Positions 24,015 to 37,908 of a stretch of 64,000 nucleotides of DNA are shown piece after piece. Numbering within the stretch: position 1 is the first letter of the stretch; every line of letters begins with the position of its first letter. A program made the translations under genes and the position numbers. This DNA comes from Enoplolaimus lenunculus. Taxonomy: Eukaryota > Nematoda > Enoplea > Enoplida > Thoracostomopsidae. The stretch lies in contig JASANG010002596.1 of assembly GCA_030248215.1 (NCBI GenBank), positions 1 through 64,000 on the forward strand, written 5' to 3'. The notes beneath the pieces are model-generated. The model worked only from the letters and a program-made list of their open reading frames with translations, was not told the origin of the DNA and searched no databases.

Positions 24015-25402
24015 AGCATTAAACTCATCTAAACAGTCATGACGTGACCCTATCAGTGATTCTGTGTATTCAATATTCATAATTTTTGCAAGACGATAAC
24101 GTAGAAATATACAATTATTAAAAACGTTCACTTCTCTACTGGAAAGATGCAAAAAATACGTATATGTCGCGTTCTAGCTTCTATAGAAGATACGAAACTT
24201 TATTTCAAAACAAAATTTTAGCTTTCAACTCTGACAATGAGTTACACCAGAATACATGATTCGGTGCTGCGAAATTTCAAAACTTGTGTACATTATGTGC
24301 TTGCATATATTTATTTATTTATTGGCCTATGTCAACAATAAAAGCGTGCCCAACGACCCTATTCCTATGCCTGAAGTCTATGCATAAGCGTAAAGCTAAT
24401 GTATGAGTGATCCTAAGCATTAAAGGCGCAGACCCCTATAATCAACATGGACCTAATTATCTATCATTAAACGCCTTGATGTAATTAATTGCCATTTGTG
24501 TGAGCGAATTAGTTTGATACTCATATCTTGGGCCAAACAAAATCTTAAATTTAAGACATTTAAGTGTGAAAAATTTTAGACCAGTATTTCTGAAAAATTT
24601 AAATAAATGTCTTGAATTAAAAGACATGTTGTCTGGAGTCTGTATCAAACAAACGACCCGGCCCTGTTCTACACATTGGCCGTGGTTGCAGTATCATAAA
24701 CTCAACCGTGCCTAAGAACTGGAGCCAGACGTCTATTTTGCTCAAACTTTTATGCAGTTTTGTCATTTGTTGTTTGTTCTGCGTTGAAATCAGTGTAAGA
24801 CATATTCAATATCTATTGAGGTTTGCAATCAATATCGGTTTTATGCGGTGTCCAACAAAATAACGTTTCCTGGTTCTGAGAGAACATCTTAGTACGCGAG
24901 TTTGAAGTCTCGCTAAACATGCAGAAAAAACATTTCGCCGTCGTTCAATGTCTGTTCTTTTTTTAAAAACTTCAATTCATCAAGTGTTTCAGTATATAGC
25001 GTTCTTTTTAAAAAGACTACGTTTTTCATCGACAATATACAGTGCAATCAAATGCTTTCTGCAATAAATTGCAAATTGCGTTCCTGTATTTTATATATTA
25101 ATATATTGCTGCAACTGCATTGCAAAATATACATGCTTAAGAATTCGTTGCTTTTTTGTTGACATTTTGTAAGCTTGCCAACTGTCAAATTGTTTAAAAA
25201 ATTGTTCTGAGACAAGATAAACTGCATTCGGCCGCCTTCCCAGCAAAGAACATTTTTTACAACGACAACGCGTAAAATCTATTGGTGCAGTTTGCATTTA
25301 CCAATTGTTATGGTTTTTATTTTATAACTAAACGAATTTGCATTTGAAGAGTTTCGTGCTTCTGTGTTTTAGATATATACCTAAAGTTTCAAAATGTGCG
25401 TC

Positions 25403-25627
25403 TTAGGGTTGCGCTATACTTTTGTTGACGTGCGGCACCGTCCATCACCCGCACAATACCGTCCGGCGCCGTCCATCACCCGTACGGCGCCTTCCGTCAC
25501 TGTGAGATATTACGCAAATGACTTACGTACGATAACGTACGGTGACGGACAATTACGGACGGCGCCGTACAGGTGACGCACAGTGGCGGACGGCGCCGGA
25601 CGTCAAGTACATATAGCGCTATCCTAA
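25403..25627. mobile_element. GC-rich palindromic MITE (TTAGGGTTGCGCTATAC family)
   Basis: Inverted ends 'ttagggttgcgctatac' and 'atatagcgctatcctaa' bracket a core of alternating CCGTCC, CGGCGCC and GTACGG words that is itself largely self-complementary. The GC content contrasts sharply with the AT-rich surroundings. Short relatives occur at 36430-36512 and 51013-51096. Confidence 0.7.
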
Positions 25628-26162
25628 GCGTTAGTTTCCTATTTTTTAGCTGTTATCAAATTTTTTGATAAATTTTAATATGTGAGCAGAGTAAAATTTG
25701 TATTTTCAACCCTGTCAGACAAATAAAATGGAAATTTCAACAATTGAGGGGATACGGGGTTTGCCAAGATTAAACGATTGCATTTCGTAATTTTTTGAGA
25801 CGGCCTGGAGGCCGTCTCTATTAAAAGCAGTTGATGTTTCGGGGTGTAAATTTTACCAAATTTGTAAAATGCAAAAAATGATAGTTACAACTTATTTAAT
25901 GAATTTTCGGTTTTCTAGGGTAAATGACAGTTGTAAAAATTTAGCTTTCAACAACAGGGAAAAGAACTGAATTTTTTCGAGGGTTGGTTCACATGTGACC
26001 CCCTAAAGTAAACCCTATTTACCCCCCTGATTTTGAAAAACCTAGTTTTGATCTTTAAATGTTTAAAATTTACATAATTTTACACCTAGAATCAATGATG
26101 CGTATATTGTGTATAACATATATACGTTTTGCGTAGGACTATTAAAAACGTTTGTATTACAA

Positions 26163-26800
26163 TAGTTGCATCATGACCCAGTGGTCGAGTGGTATAGGTG
26201 CTGGACTGCGTATCCCCAGTTGGTGGGCTCGATCTCACCAATTTCGGTGGATATTACCTTTTTTGATTTTGTACTTCAGATCTATAGCTGTGTTTTTAAA
26301 TGTTAGTAACACCTATCACAAGTTGGTGATAGGCAGGGTGTAAACCGACAATAAAAATAACGAAAGCGTAAAACGGATATTGAAGTACAAAAGTTTCAAA
26401 GATGTTATATTTTTCTGGCACCACAGTTGAGGTGTCCAAAGGTCACCGAACTTTGTAAAATTTTAAAGAAAAAATAGTGTATGCACCGATATTTCTTAGA
26501 TTTTGGATGAATTTCATAATTTTTACTTCATATCGAATAATTACAGCATATGTGTAATAAAAAATTGCGAGATCCATCTGCGATTTACAACTAATTTTAG
26601 CATAAAAACAACAAAATTTCCGGTACTTCTATACGGAAAATGAAAACTGACACCGATTTTACCGGAAAGGAAAACGGATATCCGACAACACCCTGGTGAT
26701 TGGTCATGTAACTTTCTAATCAGTTGGTGAGCTTTGAAATTCAGCATATATTTTTAGATTTGATTTGTTCTACTTATGCGCAGAATTTGAGATCCGCAAC
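26163..26800 (+). repeat. Third tRNA-derived SINE family, split by a hAT MITE
   Basis: A tRNA-like head (about 26166-26236: 'agtggtcgagtggtatagg', 'gtgggctcgatctcacc') is followed by a body reaching 'cacctatcacaagttggtg'. It is interrupted by the MITE at 26334-26695, then resumes with 'tcatgtaactttctaatcag' and 'agatttgatttgttctac'. The same body without the interruption occurs at 44222-44335 and 56817-56955, which shows the reading order of the split parts. Confidence 0.7.
26334..26695 (+). mobile_element. hAT-type MITE nested in a SINE
   Basis: Begins 'cagggtgtaaaccgac', ends 'ggatatccgacaacaccctg'. Flanking octamers gtgatagg and gtgattgg match at 7 of 8. The host SINE continues on both sides, so the SINE is the older of the two. 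Confidence 0.8.
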
Positions 26801-26910
26801 CATATAACTTCATGATTTTGAAAACCCATCACTAACTGGTTTCACGGTGCTTACACATTTTGGAATACGGGTCCACTGTTAAGTTGTACTGAAATTTTAA
26901 GATTTCAAAA

Positions 26911-27079
26911 CAGGGGCGTCCGCAGAAAATTAATGTTTGGCGGGAACACCGAATCATTTTGCGGCGGCCTACAATTGCATCTGAAGATTGTTTACTTTTG
27001 GACCTAGTGAATTTGGTGGCACCAGCCAAATTTGGGGGAGGGCACGGCCCCCAATGTCCCCCCCATGATGACACTCGTG
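26911..27079 (+). mobile_element. Short hAT-type MITE (CAGGGGCGTCC family), copy 1
   Basis: Begins 'caggggcgtccgcagaaaat' and contains 'ttgtttacttttggacc' and 'gccaaatttgggggagggc'. Flanking octamers tttcaaaa and tttcaaac match at 7 of 8. An inverted relative of almost identical length lies at 47425-47594. Confidence 0.78.
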
Positions 27080-27429
27080 TTTCAAACAGATCCACACGCA
27101 TTTTATCAGGCAGAAGCAATTCCACAAATAGGCATATATATAACAAGCGCAATCGGATAATTTAGCATAAGCCGCAAAAATTAAGGTCTTTTCATTCGGC
27201 TCGCCAATTTCGTTATCGTAAAACAAGAATTTACGCAAACAGAAAAAATGTGTAATAGAACTTCCCTTCTAGGATATATAGTAAAATGAAATGACGGCAA
27301 TTTAGTGATAAACTGCCATTACGGTTGAGTCATTTAGGTGCGTTCCAGTTCAACTTAAGCATTGAATCTTGATCTTAGGCTATTACTTAACCCTTTCTCA
27401 CATGAATATTTTCAGTTTCATATGAGATG

Positions 27430-27510
27430 TATTTTCAAGGTAAGATTTGAACCACAGTCTCACGGATGAGAGGCGTTTACGATGACCACTGAGCTATAGG
27501 GGCTTGATGC
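27430..27510 (-). repeat. tRNA-like block, minus strand (SINE head)
   Basis: On the minus strand the block reads A-box-like 'tagctcagtggtcatcg' and B-box-like 'gtggttcaaatc' at tRNA spacing. The acceptor ends do not pair. It is therefore a SINE head or tRNA pseudogene rather than a working tRNA gene. Confidence 0.5.
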
Positions 27511-27786
27511 TCGAGCCCGAGTAGGCTCTCACGTCTTTGAGTGAAAGGGTTAATAGTTTTACGGCCGCAAAATGTCTAATTGCTGCCGATATTAGCTCAA
27601 TTGATTTCGAGTAATTAACGGAATTCTTTCTTTAAAGAATTCGCTCGAGTATTTGCTTACCCCGTCTCCCTTGCCGCTTTTAGGGGCTGCTTGTTAAAAT
27701 ATTATATATTTTATAAATATATTGACAGTGTTTCTGAAAATTTAGTGCAGTATTGACTTGTTATACTTCAAGTAATTATTTGAGGA

Positions 27787-28233
27787 CTGTAGTGACCCGA
27801 ATAAGAGGGGGACTGATATATATTTGGCCTCTCCAAAGGGTACACCCCTTGTTATTCGGTTACGGACTGTTATTTATTTTCAACCAGCCCTGCGCCACTC
27901 TTTCTTTTACTGATATATATCCGGTATTGCAACTATCCGTTGAATTAAACGGTTTTTACCTTGCATTAAAAACTTGAGCGATAATGCAGAGTTATACTTA
28001 GGAATGTACTTTCGAAATTTAAGTAAGCTTTAAAGTTTCAAACTCAAATTATTTGGTCCTGGAGTCATTTATGTGCTACAAATAGGGATAATTGACATTT
28101 ATGGACTCTAATTAGGGTTTAGGTACTCTATCCGCTTACGGACTATTATTAGGGATACGGACTCCTATTTAATGGGACTCAAAATGGGGACCCCCCTCCC
28201 TCTTATTACCCCCTCTTATTCAGGTCAATACAG
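27787..28233 (+). mobile_element. 447-bp TIR element, copy A
   Basis: Inverted ends 'ctgtagtgacccgaataag' and 'ttattcaggtcaatacag' of about 25 bases; a TA follows on the right. Interior has repeated 'ggactc...ttaggg' phrases and no coding capacity. Exactly the same length as the copy at 48037, and related to 36981. TA targets and length fit a Tc1/mariner-type MITE. Confidence 0.82.
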
Positions 28234-31200
28234 TAACTGGCTAAGTGATAACTTGACTTTTTAAGCAAAGACAAATCGACGAATATGAGCCCTTGTCACA
28301 ACAACAAAGCAGTAGTTTTGCTCCATGTTAAAGAAACATCATTCTACAACTTCAATTAAAGCATAGTAAACATTCCTGAACTATTGAGTAATGTGCAATA
28401 TATCAAATTTAGACAGTGACATAAGTACTTAATAACGCTTTTAAAAACTACAAAATGGTAAAGTAATTGCTTAGCACATATATACTTTAATTAATACTTG
28501 ATAAGTCGTGCTTTTGTGCTTTCAAAAACCCAGCGAATATTAAGAATTATTAAGTTGTTCTAAATTCAGTGTACATTATGTTTTTCTTGCTTTATTAATT
28601 TTCTATGGTAGAACTTTGGTTTCTGTCACGCAAACAACAAATTTCTGCTGCAACGTATATATAAAATTTCTCGTGTCAACCCGAGCTTTTAGAACACAAA
28701 ATTTATGGCACGTGCATTTTAGATTTGTTTTGACGGTATACGCGTGCGGAAATTCAATTTTTGTTTCCCACAATTATTAAAGGTATTATTAATACTCATT
28801 TCACTGGCTAAACACGGATTTTCATAAAATTGACGAATCTTTAACTCATAAGCAGTCAAAACGGGTAATACAAATTGTAATCTTTTCAAGTTGATTGTGC
28901 CTTCAGCAAAATATATGTTTTGCAATCGCTCGCAACTGCTTTGCTTGCACCCGTTCACGTTACTTATCTTCATATCCTCAGTTTCATGATAGCTTTTCAT
29001 TCTCTTTAACGTAGCGTTATATTATGCTGATGTTGATTTCCCGGTTAACTTTATATTCTGTAAAAATGTAAGTTTCGAGCAGAGTTTTTATTATTAAATA
29101 ACGGATTAGGTACAATTAAAACGTTGAACATGAGCTTAATGTCCTATACCCTAGGACCAGGGTGTGAAGAAGGCTCATTTTGGCTGAAACAAAATTGTGT
29201 GCTTCTGCCGTTTTCAACCTACCGGCATGCAAATCGCAAAAAAATTTTGACATCTCGTGCGAGAGAATATGCTTATTTTAATTGCGTGTTGATGTAATGT
29301 TAAGTGTTCGAAAAGATAAATTAGCAAAATAATACAAATGTATTTTTTGGGACCAGGCCTACACTTCAGCACTCGGTGAGTAGAAAAAAACATTTATCAA
29401 TGGAAACTTAAGTTAAAACTCATTACCATTTGGACTGACTCTGTGCGGCGTCCTTCCTTAATTTTTACGCTCAGCCGGCAACTCATGTCACATGTTTATA
29501 AAATTAAAAGAATATTATTCTATTTTGTAGTTTTTGGCACAGCGTCAATTTCTTTTATTCAACCGGTGGTTTGCACGTTTTTGTATCATTCAAAAACGAT
29601 GTTTGCAGTGCAGACTTGCTATTATTGTTACTACTCGACTGCAGTTAATGTCAACGCTACTGTAGTTGCGTTAAATACGTCCTCGACCAAATTAAAACTT
29701 CAGCACTGAACTTGATTCATAATACTCAAATATTAATGTTTACTTAAAGTCATAGCACCATACCCATGTCTTAAAAGTACATTAATAAAGTAATTTGTAT
29801 TCTCCAATTTTATTGCAAAGTTAATTTCAATATTCATCGATGTTCGATTTTTGAAAATTTCTATTTTCCGTTTTTCAGTAAAGTATAAAATGAGAGTAAA
29901 AATTGAAAACTGCTTACTTGAATCACATTGAAATTTGAAACAGAAATATATATATTCCTAAATGTTATAATCAATATTTAATTCAATATCTGCTTTCGCT
30001 ATCCCTTATTTTGCGTGTTTACGCGTTTTATGGTTGTCTTTTACCTACTGTCCGTTACACGTTTGGTCACACGGAATTTGTTCATGTATTTGGTTTTTTT
30101 GTAAAGTCGGAAGTTTACGCTGAGCTTCAATAATAACGAAACTACAAAAAAGTATTTAGTCACGCAAAGAAATCCAGCCAATTGAAGTTTGCATAATATT
30201 TTCCTTTTTAACCGCTTTAGCACTACTAAGTGCCCGTTTGTAAGCGGATGTTTTAACGCACCCTGGGTTTCTTAAACAATTTTTTATATATAGGTATATA
30301 GTGAAAAATATTGCTTACTTGGATGACACTATCGTGTTAATATACGACGTTTTGTTCAATTCTAGCGATGTCTATGAGCATAACACTAAAGTTTTAGTCC
30401 ACAATTTAATAATATGACTTGCGTAAGTGATAAATTCAAATAAGGTGTTGAAAATTTAACCACATCAGCGGTTTGAATGACCAGTTATAAAGTATATTTA
30501 AGTTACTCTGCTGTTAAAGACAAAGTCAAATTTAATGCAGATTGAAAGTAAACTCTCGTGTATTTGTCTACAACTGATACAGAAGCGTGCTTTGTTAAGG
30601 TCAAAGTTTTGTTAATACTTTTTTACCGCCGTTGCAACTGTTTGTTGTTGTTGTTGTTGTTGTCGTCTTTTGCTTTTATGAGGTTTTGTATATATATATA
30701 AGAAAGATTGTAGGTCACATACATACATTAATATAGAACACACCATCTGAACGTTGTATATAACTTGTCTCAGGGGCATAACTACCATGGGAGACAGCGG
30801 TACTGTCGTTTCTAAAGACATCTTTAGACTCGCGTGGCCAAAAACTGTATCGACTGTATTAAAACAATTCTAAGTTAGGAAAATTGTTTCTTGTCTTCTG
30901 TTTAAAATATCTACGACCCCTGTAAATTCTGGTTGCACGTCTGTTTTGTTCGCGAGCCGTGAACGGTTTTGTAGCATAGTGCTAAAGCACACCGAGTTTA
31001 TAAGATAAATTGAAGAAGTTTTTTTCCGGCGCTTACCGTACGTATTATATTTGCCTTCGGTTGTTCGCGCCTGCAACTGTACCGCCACTATTTATGATGC
31101 CTCAGGCTACTAGTTGACAAATAGCGCTGTGAAAAATTGAGGTTATTATAATAATTGTTTACGTCGTTCGTACACATGATTTGTCGAAATGTTTGAATTT

Positions 31201-33658
31201 TAGTTTGTAAAAAAATTATGGCAAGTTTGCTGAACAAATATCGAGCTTTTGTAGCCATGTGTGGTTTATGCATACGTGTGAAATATTTTCGAAATTTTTC
31301 TACATTTTTTTAAAATGACGAGATTTATTATTTTTGATTTTTTCATTGTTTTCTGTTGTATTATTTTTCGTCTTCGAATCATAAAAATGTGGTAAGCACA
31401 AAAAATAGCTTTCACCATTAGTTAACAGCGGTTTAGGCTTTTGCACGCTCACTGGTTCAGCCAGAGAGAACTCAAATCTAAGGCCATCCGCTCCCCGGCA
31501 CCCCTGACAATCAAATACTGTGATAATTTGTTAAAGTTGTAATGTGTTAGTGTCCTGACGCTTGTACACTTGAGAAATTTCCCGCGAGGCGCTATTGAGA
31601 GCTTAGCATTAACACAAAATATAGCTTGTTCTAATCGCAAGGTTTGTTTCAGTATATCTTGTGTTTCTCGCGTAAATTTTTAGATGGGTTACTAGCTCCA
31701 ACTATCGCTTCATAAATTTCTGTTTTTCCCACTGAGTGCACTTCTCTCACCTGTAACGTTAAGGTTTGTGGTGTATAACAATTAGCAGCAAGTGGTTATG
31801 TACTAGGCGATTTCAGTAGGCGGATCCCGGATTTGTTGAAACTATTACAGATTTACCCATTTTTAAACGTTTGGGAACATTTGCCAGCAACAGATAACCG
31901 AGTAGTACCGTCGGCGGTTCCACGCAGAGTCGACATTGGGTCGGTAAGTCATGGGTCAAAATTTTGGGAATTTTGATAGGTTACGATGGGTCATGGGTCA
32001 AAGATATAACCCATGCTTTATCACGTGTACCTAATACAATATAGCTCTGTTATCTGTTCAATTTTCTTTCACAATTTTTTAGCCGTATGTCTATGTTACA
32101 GACTTAGCAAACGTTTAAAGCGGTGTTTCGAACACATCGCACCACGGATTTTCCTGAAGGAAATCATTAATTTGTTTTCATTCTACGACAATTCGTCGCC
32201 CGAAAACTTATCACCCAACAGTGTCCTAAAGTTTTGGAATCAATCAAAAGCATAGTCCTAAGCGTAATATTTAGCCTAAGCGTATTGAGCTTAAACATAA
32301 TAATAAGCGATGAATTGTTGAGCCAATGGAATTTCGAATTACAAGTTGTCATATGGCCAGTAGTCGGGCGACGTATTGTAGCGACACCATTAGTATATTG
32401 TTAACATATTTTGCTTTTTTCTTCTCAGAATTACATACAGGACGCTTAATGGGCTGTTATTAAATGTTGAAGCATCGTAACGGTGTCTAGACAAAAGCAG
32501 GTTCACAGTTAGAACATTATCATGTATAAAATATTATATATATGTGTATGTATTTATATCTAAAACAGTTTTTAATAATTATATGTATAACCTAGTGAAA
32601 AATGCAAATTGAATCTGTATAATGTTATGAACAATTTAAAATGAACGAGCCAAAAAATTGTCTCATTTACCAATCGATATGAAGATATTTCTAAAAGTAG
32701 CAGGAAACTTTTGGTTATTAGCGAACCGCAGCCGAAACTTGAATCATTGCAGTATGATGCGGAGCACTTGTGAATCCAAGAGTTGGATTCAGTCTATGCC
32801 CCCTGAATCAGGTCAAACTTCAAATTTGTATTATAAAACGTAACACTAAAATTGCTTTTCGCTTCTCGTTCGTTTCATTCCTGCCGAGATTTAGTTTACA
32901 ATAAATATATTATTGCGCGGCATAGAAATTTCTGAATTCGCCACTGATCCGAAACATACGATATTAAATTTTGTCAGTGTAACGTTGATGAACAAAGAAA
33001 GTGCAGCTTAGGGAAAATTCTTGAAATCTAAGCCGAAAATCATATCATAACATTCCACATTAATTTTAAGGTCTGTCTGCGAAACGATATTAGGAATTTG
33101 TCTGTGAAATACCATAACATTCTTTGTTTAGTGAGAAGCAATGACGTTTCATAGAAAAATATTTATTAAGAATGCAGTTAATAGTTTTATATATCTGTGT
33201 TTCGAGGCAACCGTTTTCAACTTATTAAATCTGTTTTGCGTACGTAAGTTCCGAGAACATTTTGGAAGAGAAATACAACTCACAATATTTAGTTGTTTTA
33301 TATATATAGTTCCGACCGCAAGTTTAAGTCTATTAAACGTAAGCCCAAGCTTTAGTTTAAACTTAAGTTATGCCAAAATTTCAAAATTGTGAAGACTGTT
33401 ATTGTCGTAAATTGAAACACAAATTTTTTGAATATAAGCGTGTTTTATGACATCTGCGGCTCTGGATTGCTACTTTTTCAACCAGATTCGGTCACTATTT
33501 TTCCAAACTGTAATTTCTTGACCAAACAGTATTATGATAGTAAAATTTTCTTAGCTCCTGTATAACCACTGCTAGCAACCTTTGCTACTTATCGCTGGCT
33601 GCAGGCGTAGACCTAAGCCGTAACGTCAGAAAACATACACTAAGGCTGTGCTTGTAGC

Positions 33659-33851
33659 CAGTGGCGGATCCAGAAATTTTTGATAGGGGCGTGGGCTGGC
33701 AAAAGTTATGAAACGCAATTTTTACTGTATGCTCTAAGTTTGCCACTTTTTTCTGGTTTAAAATTGTAAGGTAAGGGATCTTACAATTTTATCACAAAAA
33801 CATTTCTGTGAAGGAGGGGCGTACGTCCCCCCCTCTGGATCCGTTCGTATT
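33659..33851 (+). mobile_element. hAT-type MITE (CAGTGGCGGATCC family)
   Basis: Left end 'cagtggcggatccag', right end 'ctctggatccgttcg'. Flanking octamers cttgtagc and ctcgtagc match at 7 of 8. The interior 'ggctggcaaaagttatgaaa' also occurs in the element at 42063. Confidence 0.75.
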
Positions 33852-34897
33852 CTCGTAGCTATTTCGTGTTTCAGCTATGTGACACACGACCGCAAAAATA
33901 GCTTTGAAAACCCTAAAAATCATTAGTCTCCATTTTGTTGTCGTGTGTTGTGTTATAGTGTTCTTTTTACGCGTTGTAGCAATTAAAGTAGACCGGCTTA
34001 TACAAATGCTTTGCATGGGTTTAATAGTTCTGCTCAATCAAACGCATATACAAAACATTTCGAGACGAGATATATACCGGTGGATAAATTATGAGACAGG
34101 AAGGAACGATTAAAGTTTTTCCGCACGCAATTACAGGCCTGTTTCGCAGGACTTAGACACGGAGCCTAAAAGTTTTTACTGGGTACGGCAAAATTTTTTT
34201 CTAAAAACACTAAGCTTCTGCTGCCTCTGTTCTTCGTACGCATCGGAATTTGTTAGAACCGTAATAATTGTAAAACACGTTTCTAAGGATGAATCGGTTT
34301 TCACACGTATACCCTACTTAAAATCAAGTTCTTGGAAAAAATTCTCAATGGCTTAAACACAGTGGCAGCTTTATAGTTATGAGGGTATAATACGGGTATA
34401 AAATACCGTGAAATTTCAAAAAAGATAAAACTATAGCTTTACATGCTTTAAAACGTGATTGTCACGTAGTAGCAACTTTCAGCCACATATATTGTCAAAG
34501 ATTATCCGTAGAAATTCGTGGTCTGATACCAGGCGGGGATACGCATGGTCATCCCCATCAACCCTCCAATTTCTGAACGACAATGGCTATCATTAAATGT
34601 TGTGATACCAATGCTTTGCACAGATGTCCAGTTGTAGTAATTTTAATACTAAATCTTACTACAAAATTTCGGTTTTGTGTCATTCCATTTAATTATACGA
34701 TCCCTGGCTCCTTCAAAACTGTCCTCTGCTTTAACGTTTTGCATTACGAGAGTATCGTGGTCCATACATATTGGGACAATAAAGAGTCAAAGTGGATATA
34801 GAACAGCGACGTATAGATCGTGAGTGAAAGTATTTTGAAACAAAATTTTTGCTTTTAGTGTGTCAATTTTGAGAAAGTGAAAAACCAGAATTACAAA

Positions 34898-35070
34898 CAT
34901 TTGGCCAATGTATAGTTCACGGCCGTAAAGACAATATAAGCATATTCCTAAGCCTAAACCCAAGCCTACGCGTAGAGATATGCCCATACCTAAGCCTAAG
35001 CCTAAACCTTTAAAAATAGTCTAAAAGCTTAAGTTATTTTATAGCCAGTCCCGCGAAAAAGAGGTCCGCC
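34898..35070 (-). repeat. TTAGGC-bearing dispersed element, inverted copy
   Basis: Complementary units 'cctaagcctaaacccaagcc' and 'cctaagcctaagcctaaacc' are preceded by the family tail ('gtaaagacaatataagcata') and followed by the family head ('agtcccgcgaaaaagaggtc'). It is a minus-strand copy of the element described at 53532. Confidence 0.65.
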
Positions 35071-36429
35071 CTTGTTCTATACAATGGCCAGAAATTTAAG
35101 TTGAGCGTAAAATTAGAAATGCTGCCATAAAAGAAACTTCGCGAACGAAGAAAGTGAGAAGCCACCCGAATTTTTAGCATCTATTCTCACTTCAAAGTAT
35201 AGAGTCGCTGTTGCTGAAAATGTTACTAAAATGTGGGTGCGGCATAGTCTAACGTCGCATCCCTGACCCTCGTGCCACCAAGTCAGCGTATGGAACGAAG
35301 CGTTTCATTCTACGGGTATATAAAGTAAGTTATATAATAATGTCGTGTCAATAACAATGCTTTATGAAGGTGCAACCGGAGGTAAAAAATACCCGATCCT
35401 GAGGTAGCCAAAATTTGGAGGAGTCGAAGCCGAAAAAGAAACCGGAAATTAAACAAAATTAAGTTGTTAAAAAATCGCTCAGTGAAACTCTGCTGAATTT
35501 TTGCAGGTGTTATTTTTTCCTGGCAATTTGAAAAGAAACTAACCACGAAACTACAGGAAAAGTTTTAGCGAACCAGACTGCGGGAAAGCTTACCGAACCG
35601 AAATAGCAGAAAGTCTCCTAAGTTTTACCGAACCAAGACATATGGTGTTTATACAAACTTACTCAAATGAACTCACTTCAAACTAAAATTTGTTAATTGA
35701 TTAATACAAAAATACAAACCTGTATTCATTTTAGGGCGTCCCGTTTTTGTCTGCAACAGAGTAAGCTTAAGCTTTAGACTACTCTTTTGGTTAGGTTTAG
35801 ATAGAATTTAGGCTCCTACTTACACTGGTGCTACTATAGTTCAATTTGGAGCATTTTAGAAGTCAGAGGAAATACAACATATTTCTTACAAACAGCATTG
35901 TATATCAAGGGCGCATCGAAGATGCATCTTTCCACCAGTTTTATTGTGCTAAAATTTTGCGAAGTATATAAGTTTATCTTAATTTCGCAGTGGATATTCT
36001 AATAAATAGCAAAAAATGCTGCATATCTGTGTAATTAAAAGTGGAATGCCCCACATATCTTTTCTTAGAACAAACACAAACATGATTGTTCTGTGAAAAG
36101 AAAATTTGCATGCAGAGTGTTGTGCATTCGCTAGCGTTTTTGTATTGGTCAAAGCCGGCTGACTAGTACAGAACTATTTCAAAAAAACTTTTCCGCAAGC
36201 GGAGAATACTGGATAATTTGCTGACACGCAAAGAACATTATAAAAAATCAACACACGCCAGTACTGAGCAGTTCGATTCATGAATTTCGCTCGGGTCACT
36301 AATATGTTTCATGTTTCACTAACAGTAAGCTTCCTAAAACTGTAAGACAGATGTAAAAAATATAGATCACAACTATTTCTTCAAAAGTCACTCATCTGAT
36401 GTCATGGAATTACTCCTGTATCGAATTAG

Positions 36430-36512
36430 AAGGGTGCTATGATTTTGTCGTGTGGTATCGTTGCGCGGACGGAGATGCAAGGCACCGCACAAGTATAGCG
36501 CCACCCTAATGC
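36430..36512. mobile_element. Short GC-rich palindromic MITE, relative of 25403
   Basis: Ends 'agggtgctatgatt' and 'gtatagcgccaccctaa' resemble the termini of the element at 25403-25627. The interior is shorter. It was probably derived by internal deletion. Confidence 0.5.
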
Positions 36513-36980
36513 TTGTTTAAGATCTTTTACATATCTCAAACGAAACATATCACATTCTGCCCCTTCATTCTGCCATAATTTTATTCACACATATGCTTCG
36601 ATATACAAAGACGCTTCTTATTCTTTAATAATCTATGTTGAGAGCGATATTTTTTTGGGTCGCCTGTATCAGCGCCATGCTACATACATGGCTTATGGTT
36701 GTGTTTATGTACGGCGCTGGCCTGATGAATAAAATTGTCCGTGCCTATTGCTGTATGGTGTTTCAATTGACCGCATGCGCAGGCGGTAGCCAGTATTTCT
36801 TTCCAAAGAGTATTAAAACTGTAACGAGTCTTCTGCGAGCTAGCTACAGGGCGAAGGAACCTGTGACCCCATGTGAAAGGCGGAAATTTTAACTGATGGC
36901 TTTCGGGGGGTTTTCCGTTTTATTTCCACAACCGGCATTTGCCCACAAAATAGTCAGCAGGTTTAAAAAGTTTTCGGGTA

Positions 36981-37361
36981 CTGTATTGACCAGAATAAGA
37001 GGGAGGGTCCCCATTTTGAGTCCGAATCTATAGGAGTCCGTATCCCTAATAAGAGTCCGTAAGCGGATAGAGTCCATAAACCCTAATTAGAGTCCATAAA
37101 TGTCTATTAACCCTAATTGTAGCACATAAATGACTCCAGGACCAAATAATATGAGTTCGAAACTTTAAAGCGTACTTAAATTTTGAAAGTACATTCCTAA
37201 GTATAACCACCTTTTATGATCGCTCAAACTATTGAAACGAGACAAATATACGTTTAATTCAACGAATAGTTAGTTGCAGTACCGGATATATATCAGTAAC
37301 GAAGGGCGGCGGAGCGTGGGTTACAAACAAATAACAGTCCGTAACCGAATAACAAGGGGGG
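36981..37361 (-). mobile_element. 447-bp TIR element, copy B (inverted, truncated)
   Basis: Starts after TA with 'ctgtattgaccagaataaga', the complement of the right end of copies A and C, and runs in reverse order to 'ccgaataacaagggggg'. The last roughly 60 bases, including the second inverted end, are missing. Confidence 0.75.
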
Positions 37362-37908
37362 TTCTGATTGCGGAAAATTTGAGACCGAGGACATCGTAAC
37401 TTTATAAAATTGAACTTTTCAAAAATTCAAATTTTGGCATGCCGTTCATGGGAGATCGTGACAAGCGATAACGGAAAAGTCATGGCTCGTGTATACTCCC
37501 CCACATTAACGCTTATGCTTGGTCTTTAGTCTCGAGATTAGGTTTAGGGTTCTATATGCCATACCATAGGTAATCTATAGGCATAACCCAGGGTTCATCA
37601 CATTAACCTTTAGGGAACCTCCAAATACTTGGCACTCGTTTGGGGTACAACTTCTCTGTATTTCCGGCCACTCGCTTATTTATTGTAAGTGTATACAAAG
37701 GCACGCATATGAAGCCACTTAATAAAATGAATGAAATTTATCACGTTCAATTCTACTGGGACGCCGTGCGGCAGATTTGATGAGACGCGCGGTTTGTGTC
37801 TGGTCTGTTGTCTAGTAAATACCGGAATCACAAAACCTGTAAGCTATGAAAGGCCATTGTTATAAACAATGAACAGGAACCATTTTTAAGCATGCAGAAT
37901 GGTGTGAA

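Noticed and set aside
28719-29000. Minus-strand 93-codon frame as a gene
   Set aside because: Some coding-like texture, but no domain, no matching neighbouring exon and no clear splice signals were found.
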